Of a stretch of DNA of 5,035 bases, positions 1 to 5,035 are shown piece after piece. A program made the position numbers and the translations under genes. Position 1 is the first letter of the stretch, and every line of letters begins with the position of its first letter. The notes below the pieces were generated by a model. That model saw only the letters and a list, made by a program, of their open reading frames with translations. It was not told the DNA's origin and did not search any database. The DNA is from Candidatus Woesearchaeota archaeon (lineage in GTDB: Archaea; Nanobdellota; Nanobdellia; Woesearchaeales; UBA12501): the NCBI GenBank assembly GCA_026394915.1, contig JAPLZS010000203.1, forward strand, positions 2,513-7,547, in the 5' to 3' direction.

Positions 1-2557
1 TCCATTGCCTCAGCATTTTCTGAAGCTCGTTCTGGCATGTCTTTCCTGATGCAAGAGCCGTGCTTCCTGTTGTGTCTGCGAGCAGGCATTTTGACTCGTC
101 AAGCTCATTCTGCATGCCTACGCAGGCAGAATCCCAGTCATTCATGTATTGCTGGCCGCAGCCTGTCTTTTCTATGTTCGCAGCATTTGTAGAAGGGCTT
201 CCTTCAAGCTTGCTGATATAATCAAGATTGGTTGCCTGTGAACTGTCGCATACATCCTGTCCGTCAGATGTTTTTCCGCCGACAACACCTGCATCTTTTA
301 TGTACTTGTTTATCATAGGAATGCTCGGGCAGAACACCCTGTCGCATATCCAGTGCATCGCAACCTTTGTCTTCTCTACATTCTGCTTGGCTGATCTGCA
401 ATTATCATTATTGCTGTTTCCTGTGCATGTGAATTTCTGCTGGACAAGCATCACAAAATAGACGACCCATGATAGCAGGCACGTGACAAACACAGTCATT
501 GTTATCTGCTTCAATGGCACCAGTATTGCATCAATTGTCTCGACTGTCTTGCCAAGGAATTCTGCAGTGTCCTCAAGCAGCCACTTGGGTATAACTTCAA
601 TTGGTATCTGCACATCAAGCATTGACCTCACGTCAACGCACTGCTTCTGCACCCTTTCGACCTGCTTGCCCTGGTTGTCATAATAAGTGTAACGTATGTC
701 AATCTCAACAGGGACCATCACAGCAAAATCATTTGAATCGAATTTGTTCTTCAGATCTTCCCATTTCTTCTGGGTATAATCAACCTTGTGAAGAGGTATA
801 ACCACATAGAACGACCTTTCTGATTTTGGATCAATGCTCCCCTGAGCGGATCCTGCAATCACATTCGGGTCAATGGCAAATTTCTTCCTTATATCCTCAC
901 TCAAAGGATAATTTAAATAACTCAATGATGTTATCTGCGGCTGTCTTGATACGCCCGAGACTTTTACATCCTTGTCCTCTCCTGGGCCCCTCCATTCAAG
1001 CTCTCCCCAGAAGCTCAGCTCAGCCAGTCCCTCTTTTGCAAGATGTTCGGGGGTTATCACAGAAGGGGTTATGTCGCTGAGCTTTATGTTCCAGTCTCCG
1101 CCGACTCCGCACTTTGCGAACCTTATCAGTTCATTCTCCTCTGCTTTTCTTCCGAACTCATCCACTGCAAGTATCTGGATCTTGTTGTCCCATGCGCTTG
1201 GGATCCCAAGGAATGAAGATGTTGTGGTGCTTGTGCTTGATGTGCTATGCTGCGTCGATGTTGCTGGCAATGAGGTGTCAGAAGGCTGGGTCAGCTCATA
1301 TTCTGTTGTGCCTGACACAACATCCTGCGTTAGGAATACTGTGACCTCGAAATCTCCGTTTGAATCTGATCTTGTTGTGTAACTTTGTTCAGAGGTTCCT
1401 GCCAACAGTCCTCCATAATGGACTATGGAATCCCTTAAGCTTGTGCTCCATGAATCAAGTGATGTTGTCTTGTTGTTGACGAACACTACGACATCGACAT
1501 TCGGCTTTGAGATCTTTCCTGTGATCTTCACATTCTGGACATAGGTAGGATCAAGCTCCTTGAGATTTGTTGAAAGTATTGTCGGTGCCTGCGCATCCAC
1601 CTTTATTGTGCTTGAATAGCTCACAATATTGCCTGCCTTGTCAGCAAACTGCATAAGGACGATGTTGTCCTGATCCTCGGCAAGATTGAGCGTGATTGAG
1701 AATGAATTGTCTGATGACAATGCCTGAGTGTCATTGTTCACCCTGTAGGTTATGTTCACTGGCTCGCTTGTGTTGCCGTTCACAATGAGAGATGATGAAG
1801 GAGATGTGCTTGGGATATGATCTATAGAGAACTTGAAGCTTGTGTCAGAGCTTGTCACTTTGAGGGATATCTTTGGAGGAACAAGGTCTATCTCGACAGG
1901 ATATCTCTGTTGATTTATGTTTCCTGCTGAGTCTTTTGCCCATATCACAACATCATTCGTATCAAGAGGAAGGCTTACCCTGGGAAAGACAAATATGCCT
2001 GTTGAGTCTGATGAAGCGATGTAATCATAGTTCATTGTGCTGACATCTGAGTCAGGCCTGTTGACATACACTCTTACTATGCAGTCTGGCTCTGTGAGCC
2101 CTGTGAATCCTATCCATCTTGCATTATAATATGCAGGAAGAGTCACATTGATTGCAGGAGGAGTTGTGTCTGCTGCTGTCGTGAATGTATAATAGTTCAG
2201 ATTGTTGTTTGCATTAGCTATTGCCCCTGAATCATTCCTTGATACAAGGCTATAATAATAAAGTGTATTTGGCAGCAAGTTTATCAGCCTGATCAGGTGA
2301 TCCCTTGTGAAAGAAGAATCAGATGTGTTCTCAACAAAGCTTCCGAGAGCAGTTGTTGTCCCGTAATTCGCCCTGCTGTCGCTGCTGTCATCAGTGGTCC
2401 ATTTTATCGCTGCTGTCCTGTCTGTCACATTCACATCGCTTGCAGAATTATGGGTTATTGAGAATGCCTGAACAAGAGTGAGATTTATCATTAGATAGAT
2501 GCAGAATACGGCGATCAGATGCAATATCGGTCTTATAAGTCTTATTGGCCTTCTCAT
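1..2557 (-). CDS. Very large secreted/membrane surface protein with FN3 and Ig-like domains, 3' end outside window
   Basis: The frame is open for 852 codons, from ATG at 2557 to the left edge, with no stop. The start is firm because an in-frame TGA (2558-2560) directly precedes the ATG. Domain order by residue: basic signal peptide (1-31); FN3-like domain (about 33-132); two Ig-like domains (about 133-228 and 229-325), each ending in an A-x-D-x-A-G-N or A-D-K-A-G-N strand and a proline hinge; a third, enlarged Ig-like domain (about 326-472) carrying a Ser/Thr-rich insert; an unrecognised mixed region (about 480-670); a transmembrane segment (about 685-706); and a cysteine-rich region (711-841). 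Such tandem beta-sandwich architecture is known from extracellular adhesins and scaffolds, so a surface role is inferred. No catalytic motif was seen. It lies 129 bp downstream of another surface-protein gene on the same strand and has its own TATA-like elements. The family is not recognised with certainty, and total length and C-terminal topology are unknown. Confidence 0.9.
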   Translation of the reverse strand, partial: MRRPIRLIRPILHLIAVFCIYLMINLTLVQAFSITHNSASDVNVTDRTAAIKWTTDDSSDSRANYGTTTALGSFVENTSDSSFTRDHLIRLINLLPNTLYYYSLVSRNDSGAIANANNNLNYYTFTTAADTTPPAINVTLPAYYNARWIGFTGLTEPDCIVRVYVNRPDSDVSTMNYDYIASSDSTGIFVFPRVSLPLDTNDVVIWAKDSAGNINQQRYPVEIDLVPPKISLKVTSSDTSFKFSIDHIPSTSPSSSLIVNGNTSEPVNITYRVNNDTQALSSDNSFSITLNLAEDQDNIVLMQFADKAGNIVSYSSTIKVDAQAPTILSTNLKELDPTYVQNVKITGKISKPNVDVVVFVNNKTTSLDSWSTSLRDSIVHYGGLLAGTSEQSYTTRSDSNGDFEVTVFLTQDVVSGTTEYELTQPSDTSLPATSTQHSTSSTSTTTSSFLGIPSAWDNKIQILAVDEFGRKAEENELIRFAKCGVGGDWNIKLSDITPSVITPEHLAKEGLAELSFWGELEWRGPGEDKDVKVSGVSRQPQITSLSYLNYPLSEDIRKKFAIDPNVIAGSAQGSIDPKSERSFYVVIPLHKVDYTQKKWEDLKNKFDSNDFAVMVPVEIDIRYTYYDNQGKQVERVQKQCVDVRSMLDVQIPIEVIPKWLLEDTAEFLGKTVETIDAILVPLKQITMTVFVTCLLSWVVYFVMLVQQKFTCTGNSNNDNCRSAKQNVEKTKVAMHWICDRVFCPSIPMINKYIKDAGVVGGKTSDGQDVCDSSQATNLDYISKLEGSPSTNAANIEKTGCGQQYMNDWDSACVGMQNELDESKCLLADTTGSTALASGKTCQNELQKMLRQW
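35..427 (-). other. Cysteine-rich region after the transmembrane segment (residues 711-841)
   Basis: Nine cysteines occur in 131 residues: 711, 720, 738, 743, 770, 800, 812, 824 and 841. The upstream ~680 residues hold only five or six. The most distinctive part is H-W-I-C-D-R-V-F-C-P-S-I-P (735-747), a C-x4-C pair. The wide, irregular spacing fits disulfides better than a compact zinc finger, though metal binding cannot be excluded. No named domain is recognised. Confidence 0.6.
440..505 (-). other. Transmembrane segment (residues ~685-706)
   Basis: A run of about 22 mostly hydrophobic residues includes V-F-V-T-C-L-L-S-W-V-V-Y-F-V-M-L-V, preceded by K683-Q684 and followed by Q706-Q707-K708. 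It lies far from the signal peptide, so it would be the membrane anchor of the mature protein. The region after it would then face the cytoplasm unless further membrane segments lie beyond the window edge. Confidence 0.75.
1142..1582 (-). other. Third Ig-like domain expanded by a Ser/Thr-rich insert (residues ~326-472)
   Basis: The V-K-I-T-G-K-I-S-K-P-N strand pair (343-353) and a final I-L-A-V-D-E-F-G-R strand (462-470) frame an Ig-like unit, but the closing motif is about 159 residues after the previous one instead of about 98. The excess holds a G/Y/S-rich segment (about 375-395) and a tract at 426-448 in which 17 of 23 residues are Ser or Thr. Such tracts in exported archaeal proteins are commonly flexible and O-glycosylated; that is inference here. 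Confidence 0.5.
1583..2161 (-). other. Two tandem bacterial-type Ig-like domains (residues ~133-325)
   Basis: Two units of about 95 residues each begin after a proline hinge (P-P-A-I at 133 and V-P-P-K-I at 226-230) and end with the same strand-turn pattern: I-W-A-K-D-S-A-G-N at 205-213 and Q-F-A-D-K-A-G-N at 303-310. The second unit closes with a V-D-A-Q-A-P hinge (320-325). These are hallmarks of bacterial/archaeal Ig-like repeats in surface proteins. The matching motifs are 98 residues apart, which sets the repeat length. They are likely rigid spacers that hold other parts of the protein away from the membrane. Confidence 0.65.
2162..2461 (-). other. Fibronectin type III-like domain (residues ~33-132)
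   Basis: The region has the pattern of an extracellular FN3 domain: a conserved Trp in an A-A-I-K-W-T-T strand (W53), an R-A-N-Y-G turn around residues 62-66, an L-L-P-N-T-L-Y-Y-Y strand (94-102) resembling the FN3 'L-x-P-x-T-x-Y-x-Y' signature, and a Y-Y-T-F-T-T final strand before a T-T-P-P linker. This form resembles the FN3 domains at the start of many archaeal and bacterial surface proteins and of purple acid phosphatases. It is probably a binding or spacer module rather than an enzyme. Confidence 0.75.
2465..2557 (-). other. N-terminal secretory signal peptide of the large surface protein
   Basis: Residues 1-31 have an n-region with four arginines (R2, R3, R6, R9). A hydrophobic core of about 18 residues (around I11-V29) follows, and then a V-Q-A sequence just before F32-S33 that fits a type I signal peptidase site. 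The adjoining residues open directly into the FN3-like domain, as expected for an exported protein. It could instead stay uncleaved as a membrane anchor. Confidence 0.75.
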
Positions 2558-2574
2558 TCAATCCCTTTTTTCAT
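2554..2574 (-). other. Possible six-codon upstream reading frame overlapping the large gene's start
   Basis: ATG at 2574 opens a frame reading M-K-K-G-I-E and stops at TGA 2556-2554, overlapping the ATG of the large gene in an ATGA arrangement. It follows a purine-rich stretch (AGGAAAAAGGG) that may resemble a weak ribosome-binding site better than anything before the true start. It could be a leader allowing translational coupling, or chance in an A/G-rich leader. Two near-copies of AAAAAGGGAT(T)GA lie next to each other here, which makes a chance origin plausible. Confidence 0.2.
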
Positions 2575-2613
2575 CCCTTTTTCCTTTCTACACTGTCTCT
2601 CAGTATTTATGGG

Positions 2614-2648
2614 TTTATATATTTTCTTATATATAATTTTCTTATATA
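2614..2648 (-). promoter_or_regulatory. Promoter region of the large surface gene with three TATA-like boxes
   Basis: Read on the minus strand, TATATAAG (2641-2648), TATATAAG (2626-2633) and TATATAAA (2614-2621) occur in succession. The first two belong to a perfect 13-bp direct repeat (2636-2648 and 2621-2633). The last box is preceded by AGAAAA, a reasonable BRE-like purine stretch. If it is used, transcription would start near 2591 and leave a leader of about 33 nt before the ATG at 2557. The leader is purine-rich with no clear GGTGA-type ribosome-binding site. Confidence 0.6.
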
Positions 2649-2674
2649 CAATTAATATGCAGGCTGAACACAAA

Positions 2675-2694
2675 TCAGCTGACAGATCAGCTGA
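2675..2694 (-). terminator. Stem-loop spanning the stop codon of the class III signal-peptide gene
   Basis: TCAGCTGA (2687-2694), a four-base loop (2683-2686) and a second TCAGCTGA (2675-2682) form a perfect 8-bp hairpin. The TGA stop (2689-2687) is the end of its first arm. What follows is only moderately T-rich (ATTTGTGTT), so a terminator role is uncertain; it may act on RNA stability or be chance, helped by each arm being itself a palindrome. A 10-bp direct repeat (GCTGAACACA on the plus strand at 2663-2672 and 2690-2699) brackets it. Confidence 0.3.
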
Positions 2695-4657
2695 ACACAG
2701 GCATGAGCTGGCTTTTGTATTCTCCGCTCTCAAGCTGCATCAAAAGATCGCCCTGCTGCTCTATTGTGCCTGGATTAGGTATCTTCTCCATCACCTTGAA
2801 TGTGATCATGCTCTTGTCCTGGAGAGATTTGTCATTGACTGTCCAGTTTCCTCTGAAGCCTCCGATTATGCTGCCGTCTGCTCCTATCAGCGTCATCTCA
2901 AGCCTGTAGCTTATCTTGTCATCTGGAAGCCTTATTGTGGCAAAATCAGCAGGAGAGCCTGCATCAAGCGGATATTTCCTGAATATATTGAAATCCTCGA
3001 CAGCTCCTGTTGAGAGAGACAATATCACAGTCTCGTTCCCTTCAAGCTCCTCTGGCTTCTGCAGGTCAGTTCCTGTAAGCCTCTGCTTCACGACCCTGAA
3101 GTCCATTGTCTTTACAGGAGTCATCATCATGTCCACGTATGTTGCATCCTCGCTTATTGTCTTTGTGGATTTTATGTAATCCTTGTGCGTGGCCTCGATT
3201 GATGGAGACATGCAGAACTTGGGCAGCTTTGTGACGAGCCTGTTCACTCCTGCGCCGAAATCAGTCGTGCCAAGACTGCAATAATATGTGTTCATGCAGT
3301 TAAGGGTTATGTTCACATCAGGTATCTCCTGCATTGTCTTCTTGTCCTTCACATAGAATGATATGCTGTTGCTGCTCAGATCATTGCAGTACTCTCCTCC
3401 TTTCTGGTCAGGATACTCATAAAGCGTTATCGGGAAATTGCTCCTGTCCCCTTTGTTGTGATTTATCAGGACAGGCATGGCAAACTTGAATGCATAGCCA
3501 TCTCCATTGAATGCAGAATTATCCCGGATCATCATCTCGACGGGATATATCACATCATAAGTGAAATGATAGGCATTTATGCAGAGGTAGCTCAGATAAT
3601 AATCTGGATCGCCCCTGTCCCAGCTGGACATCATCGTGTCTCCTTTGCTCGGCCTTGCATAAAGCCTGAAATCCCAGTCTTTCTGGAAATTGACATATGC
3701 TGTGAGGCTGCTGTAATCATTTGTTGCTGCGTCCCACCTGAAATGGAAATAGTCATATGCATCAGCAGGGACATCTTTTGGTATCTTTCCTGCGCCGATA
3801 TCCTCTGGAGTGTATCCTTTCAGCAGCTCGTATTTGCTTGGGTGCGCAAGATAAGGCTCATAGTTCGTGTTCATCAGCTTTATCTTCGGAAGATTGTAGA
3901 ACAGGAGGTTCTTGACTCTGCCTGATATCTCTAAAACGCTCCACTGCTTCTGTCCGCACTCAAATGATATGTCTGTGAAAGGTATGTCTGAGCCTGCTGT
4001 CATGAGGTCTATTGTCACATCCTCAAGGAACATCTGGCTGTTCTCTGCTGCAAAGATCTCTTTTGAAAGCTCATATGCATTCTTAAGGCCCACATCCATC
4101 TCGGCATTGTAAATAGTTATCTTGTTTGAGCTCTCTTCTCCCCTAGCTTTCACAGAAAGAGGATATCTCATGCTGACAGTCACTTTTCCTTCGACTATTC
4201 TCGAGTCAACTGTGATGTTGCCATCCTCATTTATATCAAACTGGTTTGAGAATGGCATGAAATTGGATACGCATGGCCTCAGGTTCTCTTCTATGTACTG
4301 ATTGATGTCAGACTGCATGCCGTCAATAGACGGCACCCTTGAATTGCCCTGATAATACCAGTATGGGACCTTGACGCCGCCAATGAGGATATAGCTTGAA
4401 GGATCATACGCTATCCTGTCAGGCATGTAGATATAGCCTGCCTGCATTCCGAGCAGGACAACTGCATCCTTTGCTGTTTTCTGCATGCAGCTCTCAACAT
4501 ACTGCCTTATCGGAACAAGATTCTCAGGGATTACCTCTGTTTCAGTTGTTGCAGGAGATGTCTTTGTCTGCCTCATGTAGAGGAAGATGCCTAAGAAAGC
4601 GAGCATAAGCAGGCCTATGATTATGAATACAGTAAGTTGTCCCCTTTTTTTTAACAT
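2687..4657 (-). CDS. Large membrane-anchored surface protein with class III (prepilin-type) signal peptide
   Basis: This complete 656-residue protein starts M-L-K-K-R-G-Q-L-T-V-F followed by a long hydrophobic segment, the form cut by archaeal prepilin peptidases (FlaK/PibD) between G6 and Q7. The rest would lie outside the cell. ATG 4657 is chosen because a TATA box lies 27 nt upstream, fitting a leaderless mRNA; a TTG at 4699 gives 14 extra residues but lies upstream of that box. Visible parts: a V-E-S-C segment followed by L-L-G-M-Q-A-G-Y-I (54-76), which I associate from memory with large conserved DPANN proteins of this type; a DxNxDGxIT loop (141-149); an aromatic-rich middle (about 260-420); a carboxypeptidase-regulatory-like beta-sandwich (about 432-514); and a beta-rich C-terminus. 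There are eight cysteines (57, 129, 234, 359, 424, 454, 460, 482). It is far longer than usual pilins. Role: probable surface or pilus-associated component; exact function unknown. Confidence 0.92.
   Translation of the reverse strand: MLKKRGQLTVFIIIGLLMLAFLGIFLYMRQTKTSPATTETEVIPENLVPIRQYVESCMQKTAKDAVVLLGMQAGYIYMPDRIAYDPSSYILIGGVKVPYWYYQGNSRVPSIDGMQSDINQYIEENLRPCVSNFMPFSNQFDINEDGNITVDSRIVEGKVTVSMRYPLSVKARGEESSNKITIYNAEMDVGLKNAYELSKEIFAAENSQMFLEDVTIDLMTAGSDIPFTDISFECGQKQWSVLEISGRVKNLLFYNLPKIKLMNTNYEPYLAHPSKYELLKGYTPEDIGAGKIPKDVPADAYDYFHFRWDAATNDYSSLTAYVNFQKDWDFRLYARPSKGDTMMSSWDRGDPDYYLSYLCINAYHFTYDVIYPVEMMIRDNSAFNGDGYAFKFAMPVLINHNKGDRSNFPITLYEYPDQKGGEYCNDLSSNSISFYVKDKKTMQEIPDVNITLNCMNTYYCSLGTTDFGAGVNRLVTKLPKFCMSPSIEATHKDYIKSTKTISEDATYVDMMMTPVKTMDFRVVKQRLTGTDLQKPEELEGNETVILSLSTGAVEDFNIFRKYPLDAGSPADFATIRLPDDKISYRLEMTLIGADGSIIGGFRGNWTVNDKSLQDKSMITFKVMEKIPNPGTIEQQGDLLMQLESGEYKSQLMPVFS
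3116..3364 (-). other. Carboxypeptidase-regulatory-like beta-sandwich (residues ~432-514)
   Basis: The order I-S-F-Y-V-K-D, I-P-D-V-N-I-T-L-N-C, a turn with D466-F-G-A-G, then S-I-E-A-T-H-K-D-Y-I-K and a final D-A-T-Y-V-D strand matches the pattern of CarboxypepD_reg-like or CNA-B-like domains: 'V-x-D-x-x-T-G-x-P-l-x-n-V-x-V' followed by 'v-x-a-x-x-x-g-Y'. Cysteines 454, 460 and 482 fall in it, so an internal disulfide is likely. These domains are structural modules of surface proteins, not enzymes. Confidence 0.55.
4202..4237 (-). other. Calcium-loop-like motif DxNxDGxIT (residues 141-152)
   Basis: D-I-N-E-D-G-N-I-T-V-D-S has acidic or amide residues at loop positions 1, 3 and 5, Gly at 6 and Ile at 8, like EF-hand and dockerin loops. 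The usual acidic residue at position 12 is Ser, with Asp at 11. It could bind calcium weakly, or simply be an acidic beta-turn. Confidence 0.35.
4574..4657 (-). other. Class III signal peptide and N-terminal hydrophobic helix
   Basis: Residues 1-28 comprise a short basic head (K3, K4, R5), G6 at the -1 site, Q7 at +1 and a hydrophobic helix (about 8-28) ending before R29. This is the K/R-G-Q arrangement of archaeal prepilins. In most type IV pilins position +5 is glutamate; here +5 is F11, as in some initiating minor pseudopilins. The helix would stay attached after cleavage and anchor the protein in the membrane or a filament. Confidence 0.8.
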
Positions 4658-4679
4658 CCATATATGTTTTTGTCGTTTA

Positions 4680-4689
4680 TATTTATAAA
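4680..4689 (-). promoter_or_regulatory. TATA box for the class III signal-peptide gene, suggesting leaderless mRNA
   Basis: Minus-strand TTTATAAATA (4689-4680) is centred about 27 nt upstream of ATG 4657, the usual distance between an archaeal TATA box and the transcription start. The mRNA would therefore begin at or within a few bases of the ATG. There is no ribosome-binding site upstream, which agrees. Confidence 0.65.
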
Positions 4690-4727
4690 TGTTATGCAAA
4701 AATATATACCAGAACAGGACCTGCTGA

Positions 4728-4767
4728 GAAATAAATAAAATATATGAATATGCACAAAGAATGCATA
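4728..4767 (-). terminator. Possible terminator after the right-edge gene
   Basis: In the direction of transcription, TATGCA (4767-4762) pairs with TGCATA (4754-4749) over a 7-nt loop. A T-rich run ending in TTTTATTTATTT (about 4742-4728) follows. Archaeal termination depends mainly on such T-rich stretches. It starts 23 bp after the stop codon of the right-edge gene and ends before the next gene's TATA box, so it would separate the two transcripts. Confidence 0.4.
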
Positions 4768-4789
4768 ATAATTAAGCAAGAATTGTGCT

Positions 4790-5035
4790 TTATTTCCTGA
4801 CTCTTCCTTCATATTCCAGATGCCCAATATTAACTAAATCAGAATAAACAGGTATACTCATTTTTACAGCTCTTAATCCTGCAGTAGCATCAGGGGCTTT
4901 ATCTTGCTCATAAAAACGCAATGAATATCCTGCGCCAGGAATTTCGAATGCGAGATAAACGGGGATGGTTGTATCTATAAAGATCTTGCCTCGGAGTGTT
5001 GACAATAATTCTTCTGACGTGACTTCTTTCCATAC
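4790..5035 (-). CDS. C-terminal part of an unrecognised protein, 5' end outside window
   Basis: The frame enters from the right edge and runs 81 codons to TAA (4792-4790). A TTG at 5005 could be read as a start, but the frame stays open upstream to the edge (V-W-K-E-V-T-S-E-E-L-L...), so the gene most likely begins beyond it. The visible part alternates short hydrophobic strands (K-I-F-I-D-T, I-P-V-Y-L-A-F-E, Y-S-L-R-F-Y, V-K-M-S-I-P-V-Y) with charged turns, ends in the basic G-R-V-R-K, and lacks cysteines and membrane segments. A small beta-rich domain is likely. Five of its eight leucines use TTA/TTG, whereas the two downstream genes favour CTG/CTT, and it is more AT-rich than they are. No family is recognised. 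It could also be a truncated or degraded gene. Confidence 0.6.
   Translation of the reverse strand, partial: VWKEVTSEELLSTLRGKIFIDTTIPVYLAFEIPGAGYSLRFYEQDKAPDATAGLRAVKMSIPVYSDLVNIGHLEYEGRVRK

Noticed and set aside
1201..1275. T/G-rich low-complexity DNA as a possible simple repeat or recombination site
   Set aside because: It is explained by the coding of the Ser/Thr-rich tract and has no regular repeat unit.
972..1382. Plus-strand 136-codon open frame
   Set aside because: It is antisense to the Ig-like region; its Ser/Val-rich, irregular sequence shows no domain pattern.
2554..2574. Frameshift or sequencing error joining the M-K-K mini-frame to the large gene
   Set aside because: An in-frame TGA directly precedes ATG 2557, so adding or removing bases in the A6G3 run still meets a stop.
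2519..3013. Plus-strand 164-codon open frame
   Set aside because: It lies antisense across the gap and the end of the well-supported minus-strand gene, its hydrophobic start comes from the AT-rich promoter region, and no promoter or family resemblance supports it.
3458..3925. Plus-strand 155-codon open frame
   Set aside because: It is entirely antisense to the class III signal-peptide gene; its Ile/Cys/Val-rich composition is what the reverse of that coding frame produces.

Overview
The window looks like DNA from an archaeon, most likely one of the DPANN lineages (Woesearchaeota or Pacearchaeota type). Three things suggest this. TATA-box promoters with purine-rich flanks lie upstream of the genes and there are no strong Shine-Dalgarno sites. 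Arginine is written almost only with AGA/AGG. One protein begins with an archaeal class III (prepilin-type) signal peptide. The phylum is an inference from the style of the proteins; there is no rRNA or other marker gene here.

All three supported genes lie on the minus strand, so transcription runs from high to low coordinates. From the right edge: (1) the last 81 codons of an unrecognised gene (4790-5035), followed by a stem-loop and T-rich tract that could end its transcript; (2) a complete 656-codon gene (2687-4657) for a membrane-anchored surface protein with a class III signal peptide and a carboxypeptidase-regulatory-like beta-sandwich; (3) the first 852 codons of a very large secreted protein (1-2557, running off the left edge) with a signal peptide, an FN3-like domain, about three Ig-like domains, an uncharacterised region, a transmembrane segment and a cysteine-rich tail. 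The two gaps are about 130 bp each and each carries its own TATA-like signal, so genes 2 and 3 can be transcribed separately.

The central pair reads as cell-envelope machinery: one protein inserted by the prepilin pathway and one multidomain adhesin-like or scaffold protein with a late membrane anchor. No pilus ATPase, platform protein, prepilin peptidase or sortase is present in the window, so an assembly function is inferred only from the signal peptide and domain style. No RNA genes, mobile elements, CRISPR arrays or plus-strand genes are supported.
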